Shown: positions 11,669-24,714, counted from the stretch's first letter. The stretch: 64,000 nt of DNA from Gnetum montanum (GCA_015680685.1 MNCI01020320.1:96897-160896); one strand, 5' to 3'. Numbers and translations: made by a program. The notes: generated from the sequence alone by a model not told the origin.

Positions 11669-12900
11669 AGAGATACACTAAGGGGTCAAAGTGAAGATAG
11701 AAATAGAAATAGATGAGATCATTAAAGTGAGCATAGCCGAGATCATAATAATCAAATAAATAGAAATAGAAATCGTCACCTTGACATGTCTAATGATGAT
11801 GAATTATTATTGGCTACTAGGAGCATGACATAGATAATGAAGGCAATTAGAATATCCCACAAGCATCAAAGGGAAAGTTGCATCAAAATTCTTAATATGA
11901 ATAACATCCCTAAATTTGTGAGAGGCTATAACTCTGATCCACAACATCACTTAGAAGCCTTCCATGATGCTTGTACTTGTAGAACATCAAGAGTGAGTGG
12001 AAAAAGATTAAGCTCTTTCTTAGGACACTAATAGATGAAGCTTAAAGTTGGTATAGATAATTGGAACTAAATTCAATCCACTGGTGGTTCACAATGCTGG
12101 AGTTTGTCAACAAAAAATACCAAACTTACGTGAGAGTGTTCAACCTAAGAAAACAAATCTAAGAATGGAAGTAAGAACAACATGAATCCCTGGATGTGAC
12201 CTTGGATAGATATTATTCTCTACTACATAGATTTCTACGTCATGGTTTTTTTCAAAAAGAGCATCTTCTCCACATCATAGATGGACTTTGTAATAAAATA
12301 AAGGAGACCCTTGGGATTTATGCCCAAGGTCAGTTATCTGAATTAAAAGCCCATTAGATACAAAGGCTAGTTGAGCGGGTGGTGAAAGAAGAAGGAGAGC
12401 TATGTAAAAGAGAGAATGTAAAGGAATATAACTAGGATCCAACTCTTTAAAAGAAGAGGATTCATAGCTATGATTTCACAACAAACCTTTCCAATACAAA
12501 ATTTTATCAGTGAACTTGAAGCAAGCATAGATAAAATATGGGATTTGATAAATGACTAAGTTACAACCTACATGAAAACCATAGAGAGGGTAGCAAAAAA
12601 AGGATCAAGTGATCAAAATTAGAAGAGGAAAATGAACAAAGCATCAGGTAGGATCACTTATCAGCAAAAAGAAAAAATAGTTGTAGTAGAAGAGGATATA
12701 GAGTCAACTACAAAAGAGGATGATGGATGCGACATCTACCAATATGACCATCCAAAGGGCTATTTCCCAGTTATGTTACATCTACAAGATTTTGGGGATT
12801 TTTCTTTGAATCCAAAGTTCATACAAAAGAAAATGCTTTGGAAATTACCTTACTCACAAGGTAATTATAGATAGTCCTACAACTAACTATACTATTCTAG
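10868..12900 (+). pseudogene. E1 gag, broken
   Basis: The capsid-type gag starts at ATG 10868 (MASSLMRRMHH), or at the duplicate start near 11310. After a Ser/Arg/Asp-rich region the core follows at about 11837-12360: NNIPKFVRGYNSDPQHHLEAFHDAC, then a WY...SL-like segment, LRKQI and SLDVTLDRYYSLL. It aligns with gag of E2 and E3, which belong to the plant retrotransposon gag family. Further on (12632-12874) is an acidic stretch, DGCDIYQYDHPKGYFPVML, also present in E5. Many TAG stops interrupt it. Capsid assembly is the known role of the family; this copy cannot make it. Confidence 0.7.
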
Positions 12901-13289
12901 TGGGATTTGTTATCAACCTCAACACTACTATCATCCACAATGGCCAAGCCCACAGTTGTGGGGGATGCCATCAACAAACTAGTAATACCCTTATTGCTAG
13001 TCTGACTTGTATGACTACTATGTTCAACAACCTATTTCTCCAAATGGTTCTACCTCCATTACCTTGAATCACTACTATCACTCTTCCGAATATCATTAAC
13101 CTGTAGCATCTCGTATGGGATCACCATCTCAAACATCTTATCTACCATGACATCCTCAATATTCTCATACTTCCCTCCACCAGATGTCACCACCAACAAC
13201 ATAGGAAGGATTGGTACCACAACATCAATAGGAGAATGCCACTTGTGCTACAAACATACACGTAAATGATAATGCTAGTAGATCTCAAC

Positions 13290-13700
13290 CATAGTCTTGA
13301 AAATGTCATTTCTTTAGAACAATTTCCACAAATGAGAATAAAACTTGTAGACGTACTAGATCATCAAAACTAGCACTAGGCCATCTAGGTGCAACACCCT
13401 TCCTTACCAAAATAATGTCTTCCAATCCTACGCAAGGGCCAGCACCCATTACCACTCTAGTGAATAACATAACAAATGAACCTATCACTGTGGAGAGACA
13501 AGAAATTCCATGCATTACTACTCGAAAAGAAGGATGCAGTTGTGGACCAACCTTCCAGAATGTCAACATAGTCATTACACCAGTCCACAACAAATGTAAA
13601 AAACAAGTATGTGTACAAGAGAAAGTAGTGGCCACTAAACCAAAAGACACCCAATGACCAACAACCAAGAACCTTCAATTGTCCAAAACATGAATGGAGC
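13290..13700 (+). pseudogene. E1 protease-region remnant
   Basis: A KCHFFRTISTN-like segment (also in E5) is followed by ERQEIPCITTRKEGCSCGPTFQNVNIV. The latter matches the tail after the E0 protease. The protease catalytic part is missing, and polymerase domains do not follow: the sequence passes straight into 3' noncoding DNA. An internal deletion is therefore inferred. Confidence 0.55.
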
Positions 13701-14159
13701 AATCTTAACCATTTATTAATTCCCATTCTAAGAAAATGACTATGTTGACATTCTGGAAGAGAGAGGTTAGATCTAGAAAAAATAAAAAGTTTAATGAATA
13801 AACTCCTTTCTTGGAAAATACACCAAGTGGTAATACTCTTTGTAATAGTCGTAGTCTTATGGTTGTAAATCCAAGAGATGAAATAAAGCAATGCCATTGG
13901 AAAATGGTCTAAACTTGGTTTGAATCTTGGAAATAAAGGCTAATGATTACTTTAACCACTAATAAAACATAAGAATTCAATATGCCTATGATAAGACACC
14001 TCACCTTCCAAGTTCAATAATCATTTCTATAGTCCATTTCACCTCACTATATATTTAATCATAACTTGTAGTTTTGTATAATATAGAATTATTTTCCCAA
14101 TATGGCAATACTAACATGTGTGTTTTGCTAGATAGGTATGTCTTACATTTAGCTTCTTG

Positions 14160-14250
14160 AGTGCCTAAGGACACTTTTAGGCATGTTTGTACAAGGGCAT
14201 TAAGGGTTAGAGCTTGCTTTGGCAAGGACCCACTTGTATAACTCTTGTAT
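14160..14250 (+). repeat. Conserved family noncoding block, E1 copy
   Basis: The block reads GGCATTAAGGGTTAGAGC, then TTGCTTTGGCAAGGACCCAC and TTGTATAACTC. It matches the blocks in E0, E2, E3 and E4. Function is unknown; possible roles are RNA processing or packaging of the element transcript. Confidence 0.65.
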
Positions 14251-14542
14251 TTCATACTTTCCAAGTAATTCCACATCATCTTGTGCCTTCCAAAACATCT
14301 AATAAACTTTCCATATCATCTAATAATTTTTTCATACATTAGAAATTCATTATCCATTTCTTATTGATACCATAATCTTTTGTTTCTCGATATTCCTTCT
14401 TCATGAACCTCAAATGCTAACTTGTTAAAAACTATGCATCACTCATTGTCCATGATCCTCTGAACAAGCTTCACATCTTCCAAACATTCCATTTGGCTCA
14501 TTTTTTCAATAGAAATCAATGAAAAATTTGAACTTTTTAACT

Positions 14543-14634
14543 ATGACATCGTAGTTATGATGTCGTAGGCACCTATGACATCGTATCTACAATGTATGAT
14601 CTATAATGTCATGAATACAAAAATAGTATATATA
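14543..14634 (+). promoter_or_regulatory. E1 internal repeat array plus TATA box
   Basis: Three copies of a TATGACATCGTA / TATGATGTCGTA inverted-type repeat precede TATATATA (14627-14634). The same relative position in E2 and E3 carries GATATC palindromes followed by TATATATA. The layout resembles the LTR U3, so an internal promoter for the second ORF is inferred. Confidence 0.5.
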
Positions 14635-15199
14635 CATGTGGGAGTTAGTGAAATTTTTCACTTTCTCATTTTGCAACAAGAGGATTTTTTTAATGTTTGT
14701 TAGAACTCTTACACACTAACTTCCAAAGGCCATAACTTTGCCCTCATAGCTCTAATTTTCAAAATTTTTTAAATCTTGTTGATCCCAAAGAGCTCAACTT
14801 AGTTAGTTGGGGGTGAGGGTGTGTGGGTGTTGCATTGCATGATATAAGAAAAATTTTGAAAATTTGAGACAAAAATTCTTAACACCAAAAGATACTATAA
14901 AGGGTAAGTATAAAGAAATAATAAGAATCTTAATGTTAATCAATCAAACTAAGGCTAGAAAGATTTATATCATACTCCTAATAGACCAGACCAACTATTT
15001 TAGGCCATAATAAGCAAGAAAATAATAAGAAGGTCATAAGTAACTAAATAATATAATACCTAAGGGATTCCATTTTTTGAAAATTTTTCTAATTCTGTAA
15101 TCATAAGATGATATGAACTTGATCTAACTAAGAGTAGGAGAAGGATTATGAAAAATTAAGCACCAATGAAAACATTTTGGTAATCCTAAACTCTTGATT

Positions 15200-15560
15200 G
15201 CTTATATATGGTCCCAAAGAGGATACCAAAAGGAAGACCTTTACAACACATAAGCTATAAAAGTGCAACTTCAAGTGTCTCCTTTATGGCCTACATTAAC
15301 CAACAATGGAGAATGGAACTTAGGAGAAATGTATCAATTCTAGCAAAAGAAAGTGACCAATGCAAAAGTTAAAATTGAAGGAGTCTTTATGCCATACTTA
15401 ATAGAGAGGACATATGGAAAAAGAAGACAAGGATAGAAGAGGAGAAACTTTCCAAAAGCCTGATGATAAAGGAAAGAAGCTAATGGAAGAGCTACCACTA
15501 CCTAAAATATGAACTACATCGAGCCACTTTAAATTTTTTTTTTTTGTTTTGTCATGTAAC
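15200..15560 (+). pseudogene. E1 second-ORF remnant
   Basis: Translation contains SPLWP-like residues, then WNLGEMYQF and a following Val-rich stretch. This aligns with SPLWPILFESG...WYLGETYQFWHN in E2 and E3. The rest of the domain and the coiled coil are absent. Only a shortened relic remains before the polypurine tract. Confidence 0.5.
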
Positions 15561-15700
15561 TATGTCATTTTTTGTATGCACAACTATGGCATTGATACTC
15601 AATCAATATTTAGAGTTAGTCAATAATCTCATACCTTTCCAATTTTGTAAAGAAAGCTTGATCCTATCCTATTAACTCAAGGAAGAGTTTTTAGTCAATC

Positions 15701-15709
15701 ATGGGGGTA
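15701..15709 (+). other. E1 polypurine tract
   Basis: ATGGGGGTA lies immediately before the 3' LTR start, as in E0 and E3. Confidence 0.75.
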
Positions 15710-16696
15710 TGATGAATCATCAGTTGGCTAAGATATTGTAGATGCTACATTGCATCTGAGTTGTAGCACCCCTATCAAAGTGTCATAGTTAGTTGCTACA
15801 TTGTAAATGCTACATTGCATGTGTTTTACAAAAAATTGAATTTTTGGTTACCTATGATATCACATATCCAATATTGTAGCACATGCTATGTCATCGAATA
15901 TCTAATATCATGGGATGCATGCCTGCCTATAAATATAGCACTTAGGGGCATGATCCGAAGAAGTTTCATTTCATCATTAAGTAGACTCTTGCAGTTTATT
16001 TTCATAGCTTTAGCGATAGAATGAATGCCTACAATGTGGTGTTGAGCAGTTGTACAAAATCTTTATTTGAGTAAAGTGTACTTGGGCATAATTCATGTCT
16101 AGAAATAAAGATCAAGATTGATTTTTATCATTGCAGGATCCACTTAGTTTTATTATTTTACTTAGCATAGTTTTTACTATTTTCTTAGTTTAATCATTTA
16201 CATTTCCAAGTACTTTACTTTCTTGTTCATTATTAAAGAGGAATGAGTATAATTGGTTTTGAGTGTTTAAGTGTAATCATTTTGTAATCCCAGTATTTTT
16301 ATAGTTTGGTTTGCCTAGTAGCATAACACTTGGTAACTTAGTAATGGTTACATGAGCCGAAGGCATGTATGATAAGCTAGGATGAATGCTCATCGCTTTT
16401 GGCTAGAGTAGATTTACATTACTGTCATTACCTAGATTTATATTTTTATTCTTAGCTTTCATCATGTTTACGACTAGGAGTATTAAAGGCCAAGCAACAT
16501 CAAGTATCATATGCCTCACTTTGTACTAAACCATACGTGACAAAGCTACCACTAGTTCAAGTAGGAAGACAATGTCCTATGATCAATGCTTAATAATCTA
16601 GATGCTACAACTAGTCCCATCAACAAAATTTGATCGGATCGTGTGTGAACGCTTGTGATTTGTATGGTTGGGAGTAGGGGTACCCACTACTCATCA
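15710..16696 (+). repeat. E1 3' LTR
   Basis: 987 bp, TGATGAATCAT...CTCATCA, aligned along its length with 9711-10735. It has a TATA box (CCTATAAATATAG near 15928) and AATAAAGATCAAG (near 16105). It is followed by target-site copy ACTAT at 16697-16701. Confidence 0.9.
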
Positions 16697-17470
16697 ACTA
16701 TGGTGGAAGTATTGGATTACCTTTAAGGGATAGGTGTTAAAGAAAGATAACCCCAATAAATCCTCAAATCATGACCCAAATACATATATTATTTTGACAT
16801 TTTTCTTATTAATAAAATTCATTTTTATTTCCTTCTACATTTTCTCTACCATACTCTCTGTGCATAATGTCAAATTACATATATTTAACATTTTCCTAAT
16901 GTTTGTAAATAGGATGTCAATTGATATCAAAGCAAATCATGACCTAGTACCAATCAGAATCAAGACCTAACCATAATGCTATAATGATTCATGAACCATG
17001 ATATATTATTAGAGGTACATCATGTTCAAGATGAATCATACTAATAAAGAAATATATCTTTCCATTAACTTCTATGGATATCAACAACTAAACTTTGATA
17101 AGATCTTACTATACATCAATAAGGTACATCAACTACAAAAGACTTCAATAAAATAAGAATAACATCAATCTAGCTAACTCTTACATATTTGGCAATTGTA
17201 TTAGATTTTTCTTTAGTAATTAAGAATTCAAATGATTAGGTCTTAATTTAGGAAGATAACTTCAGTAATCCTTAGAGTCATTCCCAAAAGGCTATAAGAA
17301 TGATCCTCCTATAAATTAGTCTTCTAGGACTTTACCGTATTATAGGATCCTACTTTCCATAGAGACCTAATTTTCTAACATGGTAATAAATGTAATACCC
17401 TTAACCTAGCTTTGATTCATTAACAAATTTATAAAACTAAACAAAATTAACATAATGTTAGTAATCCTTT

Positions 17471-17810
17471 NNNNNNNNNNNNNNNNNNNNNNNNNNNNNN
17501 NNNNNNNNNNNNNNNNNNNNNNNNNNNNNNNNNNNNNNNNNNNNNNNNNNNNNNNNNNNNNNNNNNNNNNNNNNNNNNNNNNNNNNNNNNNNNNNNNNNN
17601 NNNNNNNNNNNNNNNNNNNNNNNNNNNNNNNNNNNNNNNNNNNNNNNNNNNNNNNNNNNNNNNNNNNNNNNNNNNNNNNNNNNNNNNNNNNNNNNNNNNN
17701 NNNNNNNNNNNNNNNNNNNNNNNNNNNNNNNNNNNNNNNNNNNNNNNNNNNNNNNNNNNNNNNNNNNNNNNNNNNNNNNNNNNNNNNNNNNNNNNNNNNN
17801 NNNNNNNNNN
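17471..17810. other. Assembly gap (340 N)
   Basis: A run of N. The flanks do not match each other. Confidence 0.99.
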
Positions 17811-18424
17811 TGCTCAACCATATGAAGGATCTCATTAGGTTGCAAAGGGTTATGCATGCCCTCAAGGGGTTGCATAGATCCTAATATGGGCCATAGTGCC
17901 TAGCTACCACTAAAGTAATTGAGGTTGCATAGTAGTGTAGCACCTTGAAAACCCTCACCTACTATGCAATACTTCCTCATATTAACCATCAGAACTACTA
18001 TTCTTCATTTTCCATTATTGATACAATTCTATTGCCATCCACCATCGTGCTACCTATTGTTACACCTCACATGCTCTACTATTATCTTCACTAATCTCTA
18101 CCTTCCTTGCATTGTACTAGAAATAACATAATCCTTCTAGCCCTCATGTGTCACTCTTCTCCACATCAAACCTACATAAAAATCCTCTTTAACATTTTTT
18201 TCTAGTACCCTTTCACATTGTTACTAGTGCTTGCCCACCACCACTAGTGCCATGTTACTCATTTTTGGTGATTGTACATCATTGTTGATGCCTTACCAAT
18301 GGTAGTGTCTCCACCATGCATGGCCATGCATGGTAGTATTTGTCATGTATGTCTCATAATCCATCATGAAGGCTTGTCTTGCTGAAAATTTCTAAGTATA
18401 TCTTCATACAAATAGTTTAAAAGT

Positions 18425-18490
18425 GAAAAGGAAACTTGAACCCTTAACCTCTTACTTGAGATTTGAAATGCATATCAGTATGCTATTTGG
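18425..18490 (-). repeat. Possible tRNA-derived SINE head
   Basis: The minus strand reads TAGCATACTGATATGC (Pol III A-box-like), then about 30 nt later GGTTCAAGTTTCC (B-box GGTTCRANNCC). No acceptor stem closes, so it is not a working tRNA. Evidence is limited to the two boxes and their spacing. Confidence 0.35.
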
Positions 18491-18807
18491 ATAGATGAGA
18501 ATGAAATCTATTTTTATTTTATTTAAATAAATGTTCCTAGGTCCTACCCTAGGGACACATAAGCATGGTTGATCATGGTCATCTAACATGCATGAGCTTA
18601 CACAAAGGCCATGCATGATACTTAAGGCACAATGGAGATACTTTCCCTTATTTTCCAGCTAGCTACCAATGTGCAAACCCTTATCTTCTCCTTCATCTAT
18701 CATTTTTTTGGTAGTAAAAATACTACAATACCAACTCTGGTGTTCATGTACTATACGTTTATATTGAACTTGGTGTTACAAACAAGTCCACATCAAAATT
18801 GGATGCA

Positions 18808-21800
18808 TGTTACACCCCACCCAGAGCTAGTACGTATGGTTATATGATTATGATTTAGACATTTCATGTGAAGTCACAGTGGGTTTTTGGGGACAAATTA
18901 ATGTATTTGATATGTTATGAGGCTTCATTTTTCTGTTTTGATTATGATGTCTTTACATGCTTAACTAACATGATTATGTACACTATCCCTATGTGATGTG
19001 TTAGACATGTGATGTTGTTGGTAGGGGTGTTGGATTGGGGTACAAGAGCACCTATCTGGTATGTTTTTATGCTTTATGTGTGATTTTGGTATGTAGGAAT
19101 TTGTATTATAGCACTATGTTACATGATGTTTAGGTATCGTTTTGGCATGCAAATGTGTAGAGCATATGATAAGGATTTTGTATATTCATATGGATTTTGA
19201 TTTGGAGTCCCAGTGTGTCTATTCCAAATGATTAAAGTTTATGGTATTAGTCGAAAAGATGAAAAATAAAAATAAATTATGAAAATAATTTTTTTTAAAA
19301 AATAATAATTCAAGTTAGAAAAAAACAATAAAAGCAAAAAAAAAGTAAAAGTAACATTAGTACATGACGTATGCCCATGGAAGGAAAAAAAGGATTACAT
19401 GTATGCACATGCTTTAAAGCATAGTTTTGTTTTTATATGTTTAACCACCTCATCACCATCGCTTGATACCAAAATTGGGTTTTGGTTTCTATTTTTTTTC
19501 TTCTTTTCATAGAAACAAAAGTACATAGGAGTTTATTTTCTACCATTTTTCTTTCTGCTCTCTTCTTATTCTACATTTTGAGCCTTGTGGATGCTTTTTG
19601 CCTATTTTGAACTTGGATTTGGGATTATTGTGGTCATATCTAATTAGATGCAGAACTTGTTGGGAGCGAAATGAAGTCCTACCTAATTTTGAGGATTTTC
19701 TCCTTATTTTGATCTTTCTGCCCTAGAAATATTAATTGGTGGGTTATCTCTACCTTTTCCCTATATTTTTGTATTGGATTAGTGTATATGATTATGCAAT
19801 GTGGGCATGTGGGTCAAATAGCTCAAGCATTGAGCTTGGACATGTTATTTTGTCTATTTCCTAGAATATATATGCAATGTATGGGATGATGTGGACTTGT
19901 GGACTATGATATGTGGTGTTTATGAGCCTCGTATGATATGCTATGAAAATAATTTTTTTAAAAAAATAATAATTCAAGTTAGAAAAAAACAATAAAAGCA
20001 AAAAAAAAGTAAAAGTAACATTAGTACATGACGTATGCCCATGGAAGGAAAAAAAGGATTACATGTATGCACATGCTTTAAAGCATAGTTTTGTTTTTTA
20101 TATGTTTAACCACCTCATCACCATCGCTTGATACCAAAATTGGGTTTTGGTTTCTATTTTTTTTCTTCTTTTCATAGAAACAAAAGTACATAGGAGTTTA
20201 TTTTCTACCATTTTTCTTTCTTCTCTCTTCTTATTCTACATTTTGAGCCTTGTGGATGCTTTTTGCCTATTTTGAACTTGGATTTGGGATTATTGTGGTC
20301 ATATCTAATTAGATGCAGAACTTGTTGGGAGCGAAATGGAGTCCTACCTAATTTTGAGGATTTTCTCCTTATTTTGATCTTTCTGCCCTAGAAATATTAA
20401 TTGGTGGGTTATCTCTACCTTTTCCCTATATTTTTGTATTGGATTAGTGTATATGATTATGCAATGTGGGCATGTGGGTCAAATAGCTCAAGCATTGAGC
20501 TTGGACATGTTATTTTGTCTATTTCCTAGAATATATATGCAATGTATGAGATGATGTGGACTTGTGGACTATGATATGTGGTGTTTATGAGCCTCGTATG
20601 ATATGCTATTTTTGGGGCCTATTAGGGAAAATAAATTTTTTTGGTTGTTTCAAATATTAGTAAAATTTTATTTTATTAACCAAACTTTGAATGTTCATAA
20701 CTTTGTTTCCAAGAGTCTAATTTAGGTAAAATTAGTATCATTGGGATCATTTTGGGAAGTGTCTTATAATCGTGGAATTATTTTTCTATAGGAACATATG
20801 ATTTGAAAGTTATTGTAGTGGTTTTTTCTATGGAAGTACGTGTCTTTTAAGGAATATGGTATTGTTTTGTCAGATCAAGGTCTTCATGTTGTTCTATTGC
20901 ATCGTGATATTCTTTTCATGAAATGAATATAACCATTAGGGGTGGATATGTGCAGTTATGTTTGTTTAGGTGTGTTGTGATTATGACTTGTGTTGGCTTA
21001 AGCTAGCCAAACTGTGTATATGTTTTCACGGTGACACTTGTGACAATCATTACTAGGTGGTGCTAGCATGAGGGTATGGATTGTTTTGTGAATAGGCACC
21101 TTGGAGGTAATATAAATTGATCCCCACTATGATGCATCAGTGAGGCTCCTATCTCAGGCCTCATCCTAAGAGTGGAAGAGCATAGGTGTGTTCATCCCTA
21201 TCACCAGTCCCCCAAGAGGCTAGTGGTTGCAAGTCACAGGTTGACAGATCCTAGCACTAGTTGGATAAATAAAAGATTAATAAAAGACCTATAGGAAATG
21301 GCTGTTATGAGTACTCATGGAATGTTTCACATGCTACACAACCACGTGGGCTTTGTATTTAATAGTATTGGGTTGTGAGTCATATCGTTGGAAATATGTG
21401 TTCTATTTGGATTATGATTGTATGGATCATGGATTATTATGGTATATCCCATGGGTATGTTGACCTTATATGATAGTAAGTTAGATTTATGGGTGATATG
21501 GTGTGTGTTTTTTTGAGCATGCATAAGCCTAACAATGGTTGCAAGTTGCCTATACCTCACTCCTCTCCTCTAGTGTAGCACTTGTCAACCATCTAGTAGG
21601 GGAAGTGTAAAGGCTTCCCACTCAGTTATGTACTAACTTTATTTAATTATAGGTAAAAGGTGAAAGAGCTTAAATGAGCATGGAGAGGAAGGATAGAGGA
21701 GGGGAAAATCTTCTATGCTTGGTTGATGTATATTTTCATGTATAGTAGTGTGGACTAGATATCCTTGTATGGAACTCTCTATACTCTTCTATATATGATG

Positions 21801-22044
21801 ATGAGGTTTATGTGTTTTTTCTTTTTGTATTTTTGTACTGTAGTGTATAGTTTTCTTTATGTAGAGACATGATTTTTATAACACGATATGTATGTCTAGT
21901 TTGGTATGGTAGGAAAGTTCTGTACTATTTGACTTTTCTTATTATCATGTATCTTGCATGTTATTGGTTTTAGTTATCATGCTTATGTGCTAAGATTACT
22001 TGATCCTAGGCATCACCTTGCCCTTGCTAGGGTGGGGTGTTACA
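18808..22044 (+). repeat. Chromovirus 5' LTR
   Basis: About 3.24 kb from TGTTACACCCCACCC to GGGGTGTTACA. It is longer than the 3' copy because of a 664-bp internal tandem duplication (19281-20608). A pair of long LTRs with gag-pol between is typical of chromoviruses. Confidence 0.85.
19281..20608 (+). repeat. 664-bp tandem duplication inside the 5' LTR
   Basis: Unit 19281-19944 is repeated at 19945-20608 nearly identically. Differences seen include GAAATGAAGTC/GAAATGGAGTC and TGGGATG/TGAGATG. The 3' LTR has a single copy (about 27093-27796). The copies resemble each other far more than the 5' and 3' LTRs do, so the duplication postdates insertion or is an assembly effect. Confidence 0.85.
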
Positions 22045-22046
22045 TT

Positions 22047-22059
22047 ACGGTATTAGAGC
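22047..22059 (+). other. Chromovirus primer-binding site (tRNA-Met type)
   Basis: ACGGTATTAGAGC lies three bases after the LTR end. It is close to TGGTATCAGAGC, complementary to the initiator tRNA-Met 3' end, with two or three changes. Confidence 0.65.
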
Positions 22060-22125
22060 TAGTTTACTATGATGTTGTATGATGGTTAGTGTACTCACCC
22101 ATTTGTGTAATTTTAGGTTACAAAG

Positions 22126-23280
22126 ATGTATAGTAGACATGGTCATGGTGCTAGTGGGGCCTATAGACTAGAAGGGCCTAATGATGGGAAAGAGTAGCCT
22201 CCTCAAGCATCTAGTAGTGGTGCTACAAATAGGCAATCAAAGCTTATACAACAATTGTTATAGATCCTGTATCAGCATATTGTAGCTAGTGATGCTCCTA
22301 CTCTTGTTCCCATGATCAGGGTAGTGGAAACTGGTAGTGGTAGTGGATCCTTAGCAGAATCAAATAGGCAACCTATCAATAGGAAACTAGTGGAGTAGTT
22401 TTGGAAATTAGGACCTCTAAAATTTGATGGCACTGAGGATCACACTATGGCTATAGAATGGTTGGAGGAATTTCAAAAATATTTTTATTTGATGGGTTTT
22501 TCATCAGTTCAGCAGACTCACTTGGTAGCTTATCAATTAGTTGGTACTGCCCAACATTGGTGGATGACTAAAGAGTAGGCCAAGGGATGGATTGGTCAAG
22601 AGGTGGCATGGGATAATTTTCTAGCATCTTTTAGAGGTCATTATGTGTCTACCCAATATGCACAAGTCGAGGATGAATTCTATCATTTGTATCAGTGTAG
22701 TTGATTTGTGGTAGAGTATGATGCTTATTTCTATGAGTTGAGTAGTTATCTATCCCAGATGTAGACCGATGCTTGAGCATGGGCAAATAAGTTTGTTCGA
22801 GGTTTAAGAGCATCTTTTAAGGATCACCTATTGCTTCTCAGATTAACTTCCTATGATGAAGCGAGAGTAGTAGTCATGGATTTAGAGAGGAGTTAGTGAG
22901 AGAATACAGTGTGTAGAAAGGGGAAATAGGGGTATAAGAGAGGACTAACATTTGGAGAGAGCCTTGACCCCTCTAAGCAAGCTTGTGGCCATGGAGGAGA
23001 GTGTCAAACACTCACTCATGATCCTACTATTGGAGTTGATCATGGAGCTATTATTTGTTATAGATGTGGGTAGCCTGGTCATCTATAGAGCGATTTTCGA
23101 AACTATTTTGCATGTGGGTAGCCAAGGCATTAGGCTTAGGAGTGACCAAAGTAGGTAGGCAGTAGTGGAGAAGGTAGAGGCTGAGGATAGTGACCTCCAA
23201 TTTAGGGTGGATGTGAAGCACCTATCACTCAACCTAGAGGAGGGGACCAAAGGACTCTAGTATGGGTGTATGCCTTAACA
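22126..23280 (+). pseudogene. Chromovirus gag, broken
   Basis: It starts at ATG 22126 (MYSRHGHGASGAYRLEG). The capsid core includes LKFDGTEDHTMAIEWLEEF, AYQLVGTAQHWWM and ASFRGHYVSTQYA. A CCHC knuckle, CYRCG*PGHL, lies near 23057. This order is that of Ty3/gypsy gag, which forms the virus-like particle. Interruptions are mostly TAG where CAG is expected, plus TGA from CGA, so the frame is otherwise well kept. No full product can be made. Confidence 0.8.
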
Positions 23281-23286
23281 GAATAG

Positions 23287-23598
23287 CCTTTGGACATGCA
23301 ACCAAATACAGTGATGGAGACAGGAGGTATGATTTTTGGTTTTTCTATGTTAATGTTATTTGATCTTGATGCTAGCCATTATTTCATAGATCCTATGGTT
23401 GCACATCATGTAGCTCTTGTATGTCATTCTCTTTCTCCTAGGTTGATAGTATCTTTTGCTAGGGATCATAGAACTCGAGTTGATCAGGTGTGTAGGAATG
23501 TGCCAGTAGAATTTGAAGGTGTGCAATGGGTTAGTGATTTATATGTTATGGCACTTGGTGTGTATGATATAATTTTAGGGATAGATTGGTTGTCATAG
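23287..23598 (+). pseudogene. Chromovirus protease segment
   Basis: An open stretch of about 100 residues includes LFDLDASHYFIDP, where active proteases read D-S/P-G-A-T/S-H-S-F-I. It ends in YDIILGIDWLS, the conserved ILGMDWL motif. Asp is kept but the Gly of the active-site triad is Asp, so activity is unlikely. Upstream is gag, downstream is reverse transcriptase. Confidence 0.8.
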
Positions 23599-23789
23599 TT
23601 CAATACTAGTTTGTACTATTGGCGAAAGCTCCTACAATTACAAGTAGTTGATGGTACTCCAATTGAGGTACAAACTTGTCTGAGGAGTGTGCACCTAGAT
23701 TTAGTCTCCTCTCAGATGTACTATAGGATGATTCAAAAAGGGCATGCATGTTTTGTGGCTACAATCTATAAAATAGATATGGTGGAGAT

Positions 23790-24700
23790 AGATCAAATTC
23801 CTATGGTGCATGAATTCCTTGATGTATTCCCATCCAAATTATTGGATTTTTCACCAAGGTGAGAGATTGAGTTCAAGATCAAACTTAAACTTGGTACAGA
23901 GCCTATTTCAAAGTCTTTACATAGGATGTATCCTATAGAGTTAGTAGAGCTAAAGATTCAGCTATAATAATTGCTAGATAAAGGCCTTATTCTTTCTAGT
24001 GTATCACTGTGGGGTGCACCTGTGCTATTTGTTAAAAGGAAGGATGGGGATTTGTAGTTATGTATAGATTACAAATAGTTAAACCAAGTGACTATGAAAA
24101 ATAGATATCCTCTACCATGCATTGATGAATTGTTGGATCAACTTTGGGGACCTCATGTATTCTCAAAGATTGATCTCAAGTCTAGGTATCATCAAGTGTG
24201 GATTCATGAGCAAGATGTGCCAAAGATAGCATTCAAAACACGATATGGACATTATGAGTTTTTGGTGCTACCCTTTGGGTTGACAAATGCACTAGCTATT
24301 TTCATGCACCTCATGAACAATGTGATGCAGCCATTCCTAGATTAGTTTGTGATTATATTCATTAATGATAGCTTAGTATATTCTCCTAATGAGAAATTGC
24401 ATGTAAAGCACTTATAGATGGTTTTATAGACTTTGAGGGAGTCCCAACTATATGCTTAGCTGTCCAAGTGTTCATTTTGGTAATTAGAGATTCAACTCTG
24501 AGGACATATGGTGTCAAGAGTTGGTATCTCTGTGGATATTACAAAAATTGCAGTTATTCATGATTGGCCTAGGCCACAATCAGTAGTGGAGGTATGAAGT
24601 TTCTTGGGGTTAGCAAGATATTACTAGAGGTTTTTGGAACATTTCTCTCACATAGCATCTCCTTTGACCTAATTTTTTAGAAAAGAGGATAGCTTTACTT
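23790..24700 (+). pseudogene. Chromovirus reverse transcriptase, broken
   Basis: The order of motifs is that of a Ty3/gypsy RT: EFLDVFPSKL, a decayed [49 protein letters not shown], then [15 protein letters not shown]. The catalytic box reads FINDS where Y/FxDD is expected, so the first metal-binding Asp of the pair has become Asn. Stops are chiefly TAG and TAA at former CAG/CAA positions. The thumb and connection (FLGLARYY*RFLEHFSHIASPLT) follow. Confidence 0.85.
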
Positions 24701-24714
24701 AGGGCCCAACTTGT

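Larger units (their letters stand above)
9711..16696 (+). mobile_element. E1: complete non-autonomous Tat/Athila-like LTR element
   Basis: Two LTRs (9711-10735 and 15710-16696) start TGATGAATCAT and end CTCATCA. The element is flanked by a perfect 5-bp target duplication, ACTAT, at 9706-9710 and 16697-16701. Inside are a tRNA-Asp-like primer-binding site, a broken gag, a protease-region remnant, noncoding sequence with an internal TATA element, a relic of the second ORF and a polypurine tract. No reverse transcriptase or integrase can be found, so it depended on another element. The LTRs differ at many positions, so insertion is old. Confidence 0.9.
16702..18807. other. Unassigned region with gap
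   Basis: No protein family is visible. The stretch contains an N gap (17471-17810) and a possible tRNA-derived SINE near 18420-18500. Sequence after the gap has loosely repeated CCACTA/CATGCATGG words but no clear element ends. Open frames across the gap are meaningless. Confidence 0.5.

Noticed and set aside
17447-17875. Open frames of 127-142 codons across 17471-17810
   Set aside because: They consist almost wholly of N.
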